Below are positions 33,800-41,791 of a DNA stretch of 64,000 bases, one piece after another. Made by a program: the position numbers and the translations under genes. This stretch comes from JBGTFE01 sp041747435 (GTDB taxonomy: Bacteria > Acidobacteriota > Blastocatellia > Pyrinomonadales > Pyrinomonadaceae), in assembly GCA_041747435.1 (NCBI GenBank), contig JBGTFE010000074.1, positions 16,126-80,125 on the forward strand. Direction: 5' to 3'. Numbering within the stretch: position 1 is the first letter of the stretch; each line of letters starts with the position of its first letter. The notes beneath the pieces were generated by a model. It had not been told where the DNA came from and did not search any database. It worked only from the letters and a program-made list of their open reading frames with translations.

Positions 33800-34261
33800 A
33801 TGATTGTAAGAAAAAATGAAGGAAAGAATATTCCGATCGGTGAAGAAAACTGGAAATTTTATTTGACGGGCGATGATACGAACGGGCGTTTTGATATTAT
33901 CGAAGGCGAAATCGGTTATCTGCAAGGTCCGCCGCTTCACGTTCATAAAGATCAGGACGATACGTTTATTGTTTTGGAAGGAACTTTGACTGTGCAGGTC
34001 GGCGAAGATTTATTCGAATTGGGAGCCGGCGATGTCGCAACTGCGAAGCCCGGCACACCGCATACTTACACGAATCTCGATAAGGAGAAAAAGGCGCGAG
34101 TTCTAAATCTGATGACACCCGGACATTTTGATAAGGCTTTGCAAGATTTGTCGCAACTAACTCCCGAAGATATTTCGAGTCAGAAGGTCGCCGAGGTTGC
34201 TGCCAAACATAATATCGAAATAATTGGACCGCCGATTCCGGTTAAATTAGGGTTAGTCTAG
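33800..34261 (+). CDS. Cupin-domain protein
   Basis: The 153-residue protein is one small cupin barrel. Motif 1 is PLHVHKDQDDTFIVLEGTL (metal-binding His, His, and an Asp/Asp-Thr in place of the usual Glu), and motif 2 is GAGDVATAKPGTPHTYTNL with the last His. A C-terminal helix-rich extension follows (QDLSQLTPEDISSQKVAEVA). GAGGAGG precedes the ATG. It is between the divergent kinase gene and the acyl-CoA dehydrogenase gene and may be coexpressed with the latter. The reaction is unknown; such proteins may be dioxygenases, isomerases or sensors. Confidence 0.85.
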   Translation: MIVRKNEGKNIPIGEENWKFYLTGDDTNGRFDIIEGEIGYLQGPPLHVHKDQDDTFIVLEGTLTVQVGEDLFELGAGDVATAKPGTPHTYTNLDKEKKARVLNLMTPGHFDKALQDLSQLTPEDISSQKVAEVAAKHNIEIIGPPIPVKLGLV

Positions 34262-34299
34262 AAAAGTCACCCGAAACCATATTTCAGTTCTGAAAAATT

Positions 34300-35499
34300 A
34301 TGAATTTTGATTATTCAACGAAAACGCATGAACTCCAAAAGCGGGTGCGTGCTTTCATGGATGAACATATTTATCCGAATGAAAAAGCCTTTTACGACGA
34401 GATAAATTCGGGCGACCGTTGGCAGCCGCTTCAATTGATCGAAGATTTGAAAGCGAAAGCAAAAGCCGAAGGTTTGTGGAATTTGTTTTTGCCGGAAGTT
34501 TCCGGGCTTCGCAATCTGGAATACGCGCCGCTTGCCGAAATTATGGGCAGAGTTTATTGGTCGTCGGAAGTTTTTAATTGTTCCGCGCCCGATACGGGGA
34601 ACATGGAAGTTCTTGAAAAATACGGCTCGGCGGAACAAAAAGAAACTTGGCTAAAACCTTTGCTCGACGGCGAAATTCGCTCGTGTTTTGCGATGACCGA
34701 GCCGGATGTTGCTTCGTCGGATGCGACAAATATTCGCGCTTCGATCAAGAAGGACGGCGAATTTTATATTTTGAACGGTCGCAAATGGTGGTCGACCGGC
34801 GCGGGTGATGCGCGCTGCAAGCTTGCGATCTTTATGGGAAAAACGGACGAAAACGCGCCGAAACATCTGCAGCAATCGATGATTCTCGTTCCGATGGACG
34901 CTGATGGCATCAAGATTGAAAGGCTGCTTGATGTTTTTGGATACGACGACGCGCCGAACGGACACGCCGAAATTTCCTTTACAAACGTGCGCGTGCCGAA
35001 AGAGAATTTGATTCTCGGCGAAGGTCGCGGTTTTGAAATTGCGCAAGGTCGGCTCGGTCCCGGACGCGTTCATCATTGTATGCGCTTGATCGGTGTTGCC
35101 GAACGCGCTCTGGAATTGATGTGCGCTCGCGCGAAATCGCGCATCGCGTTCGGAAAGACGATCGCGGAACAGGGCGTAGTCAGAAATTGGATCGCCGAAG
35201 CGCGGCTTGCGATCGATCAGGCGCGGCTTTTGGTATTGAAAACCGCCTGGATGATGGATAACGTAGGCAATAAAGCCGCACGAAAAGAAATTGCGATGAT
35301 AAAAGCGGTCGTCCCGCGAATGGCGCTCAAGATCGTCGACCGCACGATTCAAGTTCACGGCGGCGGAGGCGTTTCGCAGGATTTCCCGCTTGCGAATTTC
35401 TGGATCGTCGCTCGCACCCTAAGATTAGCCGATGGTCCGGACGAAGTTCATCTGGAGTCGATCGCAAAAATGGAATTGAAGGCAGAGACCCGCGCGTAA
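34300..35499 (+). CDS. Acyl-CoA dehydrogenase, ACAD11-like
   Basis: This flavoenzyme of 399 residues oxidises or eliminates on acyl-CoA. Family motifs include SCFAMTEPDVASSDATNI (FAD binding), GRKWWSTGAGD, DAPNGHAEISFTNVRVP, EGRGFEIAQGRLGPGRVHHC and a C-terminal QVHGGGGVSQDFPLANFW. The set with WWSTGAGD and GPGRVHHCMRLIG marks the ACAD10/11 subgroup, which acts on 4-phosphoryl-hydroxyacyl-CoA made by a partner APH kinase. That kinase is encoded divergently upstream, past a cupin gene. The last codons and stop lie in a dispersed GCGTAAGCAAGGGTGTC repeat, suggesting the C-terminus was reshaped by an insertion. Confidence 0.9.
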   Translation: MNFDYSTKTHELQKRVRAFMDEHIYPNEKAFYDEINSGDRWQPLQLIEDLKAKAKAEGLWNLFLPEVSGLRNLEYAPLAEIMGRVYWSSEVFNCSAPDTGNMEVLEKYGSAEQKETWLKPLLDGEIRSCFAMTEPDVASSDATNIRASIKKDGEFYILNGRKWWSTGAGDARCKLAIFMGKTDENAPKHLQQSMILVPMDADGIKIERLLDVFGYDDAPNGHAEISFTNVRVPKENLILGEGRGFEIAQGRLGPGRVHHCMRLIGVAERALELMCARAKSRIAFGKTIAEQGVVRNWIAEARLAIDQARLLVLKTAWMMDNVGNKAARKEIAMIKAVVPRMALKIVDRTIQVHGGGGVSQDFPLANFWIVARTLRLADGPDEVHLESIAKMELKAETRA

Positions 35500-35511
35500 G
35501 CAAGGGTGTCG
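35489..35511. repeat. Copy of the GTAAGCAAGGGTGTC dispersed repeat
   Basis: CCCGCGCGTAAGCAAGGGTG.. covers the stop codon of the acyl-CoA dehydrogenase gene. It is related to sequences at 5405-5425 and 23704-23724. Confidence 0.4.
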
Positions 35512-35564
35512 AACTCAATATCGGAATTTTACCCGCTCCCTGACGTTTCCGCCTTTTCACTAAA

Positions 35565-36059
35565 ATGAATATTCGACCGGTAACATTGAAAGATTCCGCA
35601 CAAATTGCCGAGATCTACAATTACTACATTCAAACTTCGCACGCGACCTTTGAACTCGAAACGATAGACGCCGCCGAAATGGCAAATCGGATCACCGAGG
35701 GTTTGGAAACGAATTACCCGTTTTTCGTCTGCGAAGAAAATGAAGAGATTATCGGTTTCGCTTATGGAAAACCATTTAAAACGCGCCGCGCTTACGCGCT
35801 TTCGATCGAAGTTTCGGTATATACAAAAAAAGGGAAAGAAGGAAATGGAATCGGGACTTTGCTTTATCAAAAACTGCTTTCCGATATTTCACAGCGGGGT
35901 TTTCACGCGATTATCGCCGGCATTTCTCTTCCAAACGACTCGAGCGTCAGACTTCATGAAAAATTCGGCTTCGAAAAAGTCGCGCATTTTCGTGAAGTAG
36001 GCTGCAAATTCGGGCGCTGGATCGACGTCGGTTATTGGGAATTTCTCATTAAAAAATAA
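35565..36059 (+). CDS. GNAT N-acetyltransferase, phosphinothricin acetyltransferase-like
   Basis: The 164-residue protein begins MNIRPVTLKDSAQIAEIYNYY and includes TSHATFELE, GFAYGKPFKTRRAYALSIEV, the acetyl-CoA-binding KGKEGNGIGTLLYQKLL, and SVRLHEKFGFEKVAHFREVGCKFGRWIDV. The tail motif GFEKVAHFREVGCKFGRWID is characteristic of the Pat/YncA subgroup that acetylates amino-acid analogues such as phosphinothricin or methionine sulphone. The in vivo substrate is unknown. It is followed by the long leader of the pilus operon and has no close functional partner. Confidence 0.9.
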   Translation: MNIRPVTLKDSAQIAEIYNYYIQTSHATFELETIDAAEMANRITEGLETNYPFFVCEENEEIIGFAYGKPFKTRRAYALSIEVSVYTKKGKEGNGIGTLLYQKLLSDISQRGFHAIIAGISLPNDSSVRLHEKFGFEKVAHFREVGCKFGRWIDVGYWEFLIKK

Positions 36060-36152
36060 AAAATACCCTTGCCGACAAATCAATTTGACCAGATTTTCCG
36101 GTCAGTTTGAAAACTTTTAAGTCAAATTACGGTTTAACAGTGAAAATAAGTG

Positions 36153-36181
36153 TTGACAATTGTTAATCCGTAATGTAATTT
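36153..36181 (+). promoter_or_regulatory. Probable promoter of the pilMNOPQ operon
   Basis: A perfect -35 TTGACA (36153-36158) is followed after 17 bases by a weak -10 TAATTT (36176-36181). A start near 36188 would give a leader of about 295 bases before pilM, containing the folded region at 36244-36424. The rest of 36060-36152 is AT-rich with nothing recognised. Confidence 0.5.
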
Positions 36182-36243
36182 TGTTAATTGATGACACGAA
36201 AAATGTCATTCCTATCGCCGCCTTAAGCGAAAAATTCAATACG

Positions 36244-36424
36244 AGCAACAGTTTCAAAGTATTTTGAAAAAGACGTTGCGACCAAAATGGACAAAAACGA
36301 AACAGGTATCCGGGCTCTGCTAAACAGTTTGACCTATCAAGTACTAAGCCCAGTCTTTGCTGTCAATTCGAAAAAGGTGGCAATCTTTTCCGCTAAAGCC
36401 GGAACCTGACTCGTTTTCGTTTTT
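36244..36424 (+). ncRNA. Structured 5' leader upstream of pilM, riboswitch candidate
   Basis: Two foldable domains are visible. The first is a hairpin with GCAAC (36245-36249) / GTTGC (36275-36279) and an inner TTTCAAA/TTTTGAAA pairing. The second is closed by a long helix: AAAAACGAAA (36293-36302) pairs with TTTCGTTTTT (36415-36424), and CAGGT-A-TCCGG (36303-36313) pairs with CCGGA-ACCTG (36399-36408), about 20 pairs. Inside are GGGCT/AGCCC (36312-36316, 36347-36351) as an alternative pairing, and GAAAA/TTTTC (36370-36374, 36386-36390). Mutually exclusive helices suggest a switch. It does not match c-di-GMP class I consensus. The downstream operon builds type IV pili, often under nucleotide second-messenger control. 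Confidence 0.5.
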
Positions 36425-36484
36425 CAAAGCTAGTTTCTTAATAAAATTAAATTTGGCTGTAAAGCCAGAAGGAGTAAAGAGATA

Positions 36485-37543
36485 ATGCGATTCGGTAAAA
36501 AGAAAAGCGTTGCCGGTTTGGATGTCGGCTCAAGTTCGGTAAAAATCGTCGAACTCGAAGGCAAAATAAATAATCTTAGCCTAGTCGGTCTTGGATACGA
36601 AAATCTTCCCGACAATACGATCGTTGACGGGCAGATCATGGAGTTGAACACGGTTTCGGAAGTGATTCAAAGCGTGTGTTCGAATCATCAGATCACGTCC
36701 AATCAAGTCGTCACCGGCGTCAGCGGACATTCGGTAATTATCAAAAATATCGTGCTGCCCGCGATGACGCGCGACGAATTGGAAGAATCCATCGATTGGC
36801 ATGCCGAAGAACATATTCCATATGACCTGTCGGACGTCAGTCTTGATTACCAGGTAACGGAAGAAACTTCGGAGTCGACCGCCGTTTTGATCGCCGCGTG
36901 CAAGCGCGAAAGAATCGATAATCTCAAGCAGGCGATCCAGCTTTCGGGCAATCAGCCGGTAATAATCGATGTCGATACGTTTGCGCTGCAAAACTGCTAC
37001 GAGGTTAATTATCAGCCCGACGGATCGCAGGTCGTAACGCTGCTCAATATTGGCGCGTCGACCATGAACGTCAACATCGTAAGAGGCAATCGCTCGCTTT
37101 TCACACGCGATATCACGGTCGGCGGAAGTCAGTTTACAGATGTCTTACAACGAAATCTTGGTTTGAGTTTCCAGCAAGCCGAAGCGGTTAAGCGCGGCGT
37201 TGCGGATGCGTCTGAAGGAATCGAAGAAAAATCGATCGAGCCTTTAATGAATAATGTAACGGAAATGGTTGCGATGGAAATTCAAAAAACGTTTGACTTT
37301 TATCGCGCGACGACCGATGACGGCGAAATGACCGTTCAAAAGATCCTTATTTCGGGCGGCGGCTCAAAGCTTGCCGGTCTCGCCGAGGATCTTTCCGAAA
37401 AGCTCGAACTACCGGTTGAAATTCTCGATCCGTTTCGCAGCATTAAAGTCGATACACGAAAGTTCGATCCAGATTATTTGAGTGAAATTATGCCTGAAAT
37501 GGCGGTAGCCGTCGGCTTGGCAGTAAGAGGAGTTGAAGCATAA
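36485..37543 (+). CDS. pilM: Type IV pilus inner-membrane platform protein PilM
   Basis: PilM is an actin-like cytoplasmic ATP-binding protein that binds the N-terminal tail of PilN and links the pilus machine to its motor. The 352-residue protein has VAGLDVGSSSVKIVELEGK (phosphate 1), LLNIGASTMNVNIVRGN (phosphate 2), FTRDITVGGSQFTDVLQ, and ILISGGGSKLAGLAEDLSEKL (adenosine motif). Length is typical. GGAG lies ten bases before the ATG, which is the canonical start. pilN follows with a one-base TAATG overlap, indicating translational coupling. Expression may depend on the structured leader upstream. Confidence 0.95.
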   Translation: MRFGKKKSVAGLDVGSSSVKIVELEGKINNLSLVGLGYENLPDNTIVDGQIMELNTVSEVIQSVCSNHQITSNQVVTGVSGHSVIIKNIVLPAMTRDELEESIDWHAEEHIPYDLSDVSLDYQVTEETSESTAVLIAACKRERIDNLKQAIQLSGNQPVIIDVDTFALQNCYEVNYQPDGSQVVTLLNIGASTMNVNIVRGNRSLFTRDITVGGSQFTDVLQRNLGLSFQQAEAVKRGVADASEGIEEKSIEPLMNNVTEMVAMEIQKTFDFYRATTDDGEMTVQKILISGGGSKLAGLAEDLSEKLELPVEILDPFRSIKVDTRKFDPDYLSEIMPEMAVAVGLAVRGVEA

Positions 37544-38256
37544 TGATTAAGATAAATCTTTTAAATTCAGTCACAGAAAGACAAGCGGGCGCTGCCGTCG
37601 CGGTCGATCGCAAAATGAACAGCCCGGTTTCGCGTCTTCTTATGATGGCGTTGGCGGTCGGTTTTCTTTTCGTCGCGGTCGTCGGCTGGGACGTAATCAG
37701 TACCCAAATGGCTAAAAATCAAGCCGAACGGGAAATGGAAGAACAGAAACAGATAGCCGCCGAGCTGGAAGTCGTTCTTAAGGAACAAAAGGAACTCGAG
37801 CAAAGGATCAAAAATATCGATCTTCGGATCGATGCGATCAAAAAGCTTCGCGATTCGCAAGCCGGACCGAGTGCAGTTCTGGAAGCTCTTCGCGAAAGGA
37901 TCGCCATGGTTCCCGGACTTTACCTTGAATCCGTAGAACAAGCCGGCGATCAATTGACCATTCGCGGTAATTCACCTGCAGAAGGAGCCGTCACGGATTT
38001 CGGCAGGAGCCTGGAATTTTCAAACGGACTTTTTTCGAATTTGAGCATCGAGACCCAGCGCAAAGAAGAACAAAATCAGCAAGTCTCTACCGGTCCCTCG
38101 ACGAATCCGCAGCAAAGCGATGCGAACAAGCTCGTTCTAGTCGGGTTCACGATTCGCTGCGCTTACACCCCTTCGAAAGCGAAACTCGACAACTCAACAA
38201 CAGCCTCAAACGATCAACAGGCAAATCCGAGCAATCCGCAGATCGCAAAAAATTAA
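37543..38256 (+). CDS. pilN: Type IV pilus assembly protein PilN
   Basis: PilN is a bitopic inner-membrane protein that pairs with PilO to form the alignment subcomplex. The 237-residue protein begins MIKINLLNSV, the conserved PilM-binding tail, has one membrane segment (LLMMALAVGFLFVAVVGWDV, about 31-50), a coiled coil (about 60-105) and a ferredoxin-like periplasmic domain (LYLESVEQAGDQLTIRGN). A Gln/Asn/Ser-rich C-terminal tail of about 45 residues is not usual for the family. It overlaps pilM by one base. pilO begins 44 bases after its stop. Confidence 0.93.
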   Translation: MIKINLLNSVTERQAGAAVAVDRKMNSPVSRLLMMALAVGFLFVAVVGWDVISTQMAKNQAEREMEEQKQIAAELEVVLKEQKELEQRIKNIDLRIDAIKKLRDSQAGPSAVLEALRERIAMVPGLYLESVEQAGDQLTIRGNSPAEGAVTDFGRSLEFSNGLFSNLSIETQRKEEQNQQVSTGPSTNPQQSDANKLVLVGFTIRCAYTPSKAKLDNSTTASNDQQANPSNPQIAKN

Positions 38257-38300
38257 ACAGCTCCCGGAGCTTTACCTAAAGAAAAAACAAGGAAACTGAG

Positions 38301-38948
38301 ATGATAGAAAAATTCAAAGCCTTAACTTGGCACATACAACTTATAGTTTTTGTCGGTATCGCATCTTTGCTCTATCTGGGAGTTTGGTATTTCGTTACCA
38401 GCGGCACGCGCGCCGAGGTTCAAACTCTAAACGACCAGGTTGCGCAGCTGAAATCGCAGAATGAAGCGGCAAAGGTTGCGACGCAGCGTATCAACGAATT
38501 TCGAGCGCTCTTCGTTTCGAAATCGTTGGAATACGACGAGCTGAAAGTTTTGCTTCCGGAAGAACGCGAGATCACAAATGTTCTGCAGGGACTTCAGGAT
38601 ACGGCAAAGGATAGCCGTCTGATCGTGATGAGATTCAGTCCGCGCGATGATTCGCAGCAGGACTTTATCATGGCAAAGCCCGTCGAAATCGAAGTTGACA
38701 GCAATTTCAACAATTTGCGCGCATTTTTCGACAAAATGGCGAAGCTGCAGCGAATCGTATCGATCTCAGATTTCAAACTAAACCAGCTTGAAAAACAAAC
38801 CGGCGAGCGAACGCTTCACGCACAATTTTTGCTAACGGCTTACTATGCGTCGCCGGACAATCTGAATTCGGTGAACGCCCCGCCGGCGCCAAATGGACAA
38901 ACGCCAGCGCCCAACCAGCCCGCAGCGCAGCCTCCCGTTTCCCAATAA
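38301..38948 (+). CDS. pilO: Type IV pilus assembly protein PilO
   Basis: PilO partners with PilN in the inner-membrane alignment complex and contacts PilP. The 215-residue protein has one membrane helix (LIVFVGIASLLYLGVWYFVT, about 14-33), a coiled coil (AEVQTLNDQVAQLKSQNEAA), and a periplasmic domain with LKVLLPEEREITNVLQGLQD and the family pattern PVEIEVDSNFNNLRAFFDKM. The C-terminal 25 residues are Pro/Ala/Gln-rich (APPAPNGQTPAPNQPAAQPP) and probably unstructured. pilP starts 40 bases after its stop. Confidence 0.93.
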   Translation: MIEKFKALTWHIQLIVFVGIASLLYLGVWYFVTSGTRAEVQTLNDQVAQLKSQNEAAKVATQRINEFRALFVSKSLEYDELKVLLPEEREITNVLQGLQDTAKDSRLIVMRFSPRDDSQQDFIMAKPVEIEVDSNFNNLRAFFDKMAKLQRIVSISDFKLNQLEKQTGERTLHAQFLLTAYYASPDNLNSVNAPPAPNGQTPAPNQPAAQPPVSQ

Positions 38949-38988
38949 TCCGCGAACAATTTTGAATTTCCTTTTAGAGAGAAAAGTT

Positions 38989-39768
38989 ATGACGAAAAGA
39001 TCAAAAATAACCCGTTTTCTAAGTTTGAGCTTAGCCGCAGCCGGACTCGTGTTGGTCACCGGATTGCTCACCGAAAGCTCGGCGCAAACGCGCGATCCGT
39101 TTGAAAAACCAGCTTGGGCGAAGCCGAAAACTTCCAATCCAAATTCGCCGAATTCGGATAAACCGGCAAAGCCCGTCAAACCGTCGGTGGTGGTGGTTTC
39201 CGCTCCCGCGATCGAGCAAAGAATTGCATTTTATAAAGTTTTGCGCGAACGCGCGGCAATGAACGGCGAGGAAATTCCAAAGGTCACCAGCGTTTTGACG
39301 CTCGACGAAATGTCCGTCATCGGTATTTTTCGCACTCCGCGCGGCTATGCGGCGATGGTTGAAGCGAAACCGATAAAGCTTTCCTACACCATTTATCCGG
39401 GTGAAAAGTTTTTTGACGGTCAACTCGTGGCGATCGAAGAAAACAAGCTTACGTTCCGCAAAGTCACAAGAATGAGCAATGCCAAATTCGTCTCATCGGT
39501 TGAAAACAAGACGCTTCGCGAATATTCGATTCAGGAAGAAGTTCAGGGAACGGCACCGCTGCTGCCTTCGGGAAATACAGAGGTTGCAAATTCCAATCCG
39601 CCCACAGCGGTTCCTGTGTTCGATAACCCGCTCGTCATGCCGCCATCGGTGATGATCTCGCCGCTCGATGAAATGAATAGACAGCAGACCGAACAAAAAG
39701 ATTCGGCTAATGAAAAGACCGACAAAAAGGTCAAAAAGCCAACAAAAGTTGCCAAAAATAAAAATTAG
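38989..39768 (+). CDS. pilP: Type IV pilus assembly protein PilP-like
   Basis: PilP bridges PilN/PilO to the secretin PilQ in the periplasm. The open frame begins at 38893 inside pilO, but ATG at 38989 (MTKRSKITRFLSLSLAAAGL) gives a proper signal peptide and is the likelier start, making 259 residues. There is no lipobox cysteine at the cleavage region (LTESSAQTRDPF), unlike lipoprotein PilP of Pseudomonas and Neisseria. The beta-domain motif LDEMSVIGIFRTPRGYAAMV is followed by YTIYPGEKFFDGQLVAIEEN. A long Pro/Ser/Asn linker and a Lys-rich C-terminus (KTDKKVKKPTKVAKNK) flank it. Order pilM-N-O-P-Q confirms the role. Confidence 0.85.
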   Translation: MTKRSKITRFLSLSLAAAGLVLVTGLLTESSAQTRDPFEKPAWAKPKTSNPNSPNSDKPAKPVKPSVVVVSAPAIEQRIAFYKVLRERAAMNGEEIPKVTSVLTLDEMSVIGIFRTPRGYAAMVEAKPIKLSYTIYPGEKFFDGQLVAIEENKLTFRKVTRMSNAKFVSSVENKTLREYSIQEEVQGTAPLLPSGNTEVANSNPPTAVPVFDNPLVMPPSVMISPLDEMNRQQTEQKDSANEKTDKKVKKPTKVAKNKN

Positions 39769-39885
39769 AGGCATGTCACACGGCGTAGTTTTCTCCCCGG
39801 AACGCGCCGCCCATTCAAACAGTCAGATTCTAACTATCTATCTCTTGCAAATTACAAAGAGAGATTATTTTGTAACGGAGGAAAC

Positions 39886-41508
39886 ATGAATTCTCTTCAG
39901 AAAATTAGCGGATATGCCTTAAAAATCATCTTCGCTTTAACAATCATCAGCGCTTTAGCTTTAGTTGCCGTCGCGCAAAAAACGGCGCTGCAGGAAGGCA
40001 AACGATATGGCGACCCGGGTTTTGAGGGCGAACCGATCAACCTGAAAGTCGTCAACGCCGACATACGCGATATTCTAAGCTACATTACCGAGCAATACGG
40101 GATCAATTTTGTCATCGATAAATCGGTGAAAAGCGTTCCGGTCACGGTAAATGTCAACGAAGTTCCGTGGAATGTCGCGCTCGATTCGATCCTGATTTCC
40201 CAGGAATTAGGCGTTGAGGTAAAAGGTCCGATTCTTCGCGTCGCAGAATCCACTACGCTTGCCAAGGAATCCGAAATTCTTACTAAAATACGAGAATCTC
40301 AGCTCGATACGTCACCGCTTGTCACCGAGATCATTCGTCTGAATTACGCGCGTGCCGCCGGAACTTTATCCGGTGAAGCCGGTGCAGGCGGCGGATTTAG
40401 CGGCGGTGTTGTTCCCGGCGGTGCATCTTCCGCCGTAACAAACAGCGGAAGTTCAGACCAAGGGCTTCTCGGAATTATCAAACGCCGTCTTTCGCGCCGC
40501 GGTGCGGTAGAAGTCGACGGACGAAGCAATACGCTGATCATCACAGACGTGCGACAAAATATAGACGCGATCAAACAGGTCGTAATTCTGCTCGATCAGC
40601 CCGAACCGCAGGTCGAGATCGAAACGCGAATTGTTATCGCCCAGCGCAATTTTCTGCGTGATATTGGCGTCCAACTCGGTTTACGGGTTTCAAATCCGTT
40701 CGACCAGGGCGGAATTATCGATACGCAAACGGGACGTCCGTCCGACAATCCTCCGACCGGACAGTTTTTCCTGACAACAGGAGCTTTCGGAAGCGCGCAG
40801 ATAACGGCGGCTCTGAATTTGTCAGAAACCAAAGGACAAACCAAAACTATCGCCAGCCCGCGCGTCACCGCATTGAACAATCGTTCGGCTGAGATCGAAA
40901 GCGGAAGTCAAATTCCGGTGACGACCGTCCAGCGGAATGCAGGTAGCAGTGACGAAGATGAAGGCACCGGTGTTGTCTATACAACAACGTTCGTCAATGT
41001 TCCGCTTCGGCTTCAGGTTACGCCGCAGATCAGCGACGCGGGCGTAGTTATTTTACGCATCGTCGCGGAAAACAATCAAGTCGATCCTTCGTTGTCGTCA
41101 GGCTTGGGCGGAACGCCCGGCATTAATACGCAGCGTATGCAGACCGAAGTGCTTGTGCCGGATGGCGGAACAACCGTAGTCGGCGGTGTTTTGACCGATC
41201 TTGAAGTCAATACCAAGAGCAAAACGCCGGGACTCGGCGACGTTCCGTTTATCAAATATTTGTTCCGGAATAAGACGACGCAGCGAAATACCAGCGAGAT
41301 CTTATTCTTTATCACGCCGCGGATTTACCGCCCGGATTACGAAGGCAATCCGACCAACGGTAAGATCGGCACATCGAATCGTTCGACGACCCTGAGCCAA
41401 CCGGTTCCTCTCGGAAATCCGGCTTCCAATTCAACGCCGACGAACACGAATCCGCAGAACTCGAATCCGCTGGTTCCTACGCAAATCAATCCGGCGATAA
41501 AGCCGTAA
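39886..41508 (+). CDS. pilQ: Type IV pilus secretin PilQ
   Basis: PilQ forms the outer-membrane gated ring through which the pilus passes. The 540-residue protein has an N-terminal signal segment (IIFALTIISALALVAVAQ), an STN/N0 domain (INLKVVNADIRDILSYITEQ, about 51-70), one N1-type domain (VTEIIRLNYARA ... GRSNTLIITDVRQNIDAIKQ), and the C-terminal secretin domain with VPDGGTTVVGGVL and LGDVPFIKYLFRNK. It lacks the AMIN domains of proteobacterial PilQ and has a Gly/Ser-rich insertion between N1 halves. The last 45 residues are Asn/Pro/Thr-rich. GGAGG lies shortly before the ATG. A terminator follows at 41621. Confidence 0.94.
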   Translation: MNSLQKISGYALKIIFALTIISALALVAVAQKTALQEGKRYGDPGFEGEPINLKVVNADIRDILSYITEQYGINFVIDKSVKSVPVTVNVNEVPWNVALDSILISQELGVEVKGPILRVAESTTLAKESEILTKIRESQLDTSPLVTEIIRLNYARAAGTLSGEAGAGGGFSGGVVPGGASSAVTNSGSSDQGLLGIIKRRLSRRGAVEVDGRSNTLIITDVRQNIDAIKQVVILLDQPEPQVEIETRIVIAQRNFLRDIGVQLGLRVSNPFDQGGIIDTQTGRPSDNPPTGQFFLTTGAFGSAQITAALNLSETKGQTKTIASPRVTALNNRSAEIESGSQIPVTTVQRNAGSSDEDEGTGVVYTTTFVNVPLRLQVTPQISDAGVVILRIVAENNQVDPSLSSGLGGTPGINTQRMQTEVLVPDGGTTVVGGVLTDLEVNTKSKTPGLGDVPFIKYLFRNKTTQRNTSEILFFITPRIYRPDYEGNPTNGKIGTSNRSTTLSQPVPLGNPASNSTPTNTNPQNSNPLVPTQINPAIKP

Positions 41509-41620
41509 GCTACGGAGCTAGAACTGCGGTAAGCTTGAAAAGTTCCGCGCTTATTGCGCCCCATTGCTTTGTGCGGAACTTTCTATATAATTCTCCCGGC
41601 GACCATGTTTCTTCATTTGT

Positions 41621-41659
41621 CCCGTCAGAGCTGCGCTCGGTTCTGACGGGCATTTTTTA
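41621..41659 (+). terminator. Intrinsic terminator after pilQ
   Basis: CCCGTCAGA / TCTGACGGG (41621-41629 and 41642-41650) form a 9-bp stem with a 12-base loop followed by CATTTTTTAT. A second weaker hairpin, GTTCCGC/GCGGAAC, is at 41542-41579. They end the pil transcript before the pseudopilin gene. Confidence 0.85.
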
Positions 41660-41791
41660 TTTAAACGTGCTTCCTTTTTAGATCTTAAGAGTTTAGACGT
41701 GCGTAAAATGTTTTTTTCTGAAGATGCACTATTATTCACCGTTTGTTGAAGCAGGGAATTTTCCATAACGAACGACCTCACATCAGAAAAA

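Noticed and set aside
36293..36424. c-di-GMP class I (GEMM) riboswitch upstream of pilM
   Set aside because: GGCAA (36379) and CGCTAAAGCC (36391) resemble conserved GEMM words, but the GGCAAACC and GGGACGCAAAGCC cores, the GAAA tetraloop and the second hairpin are missing or at wrong distance. Kept only as an unnamed structured leader.
38893..38988. Earlier pilP start inside pilO
   Set aside because: It would place a hydrophilic segment before the signal peptide; ATG at 38989 gives a normal signal sequence.
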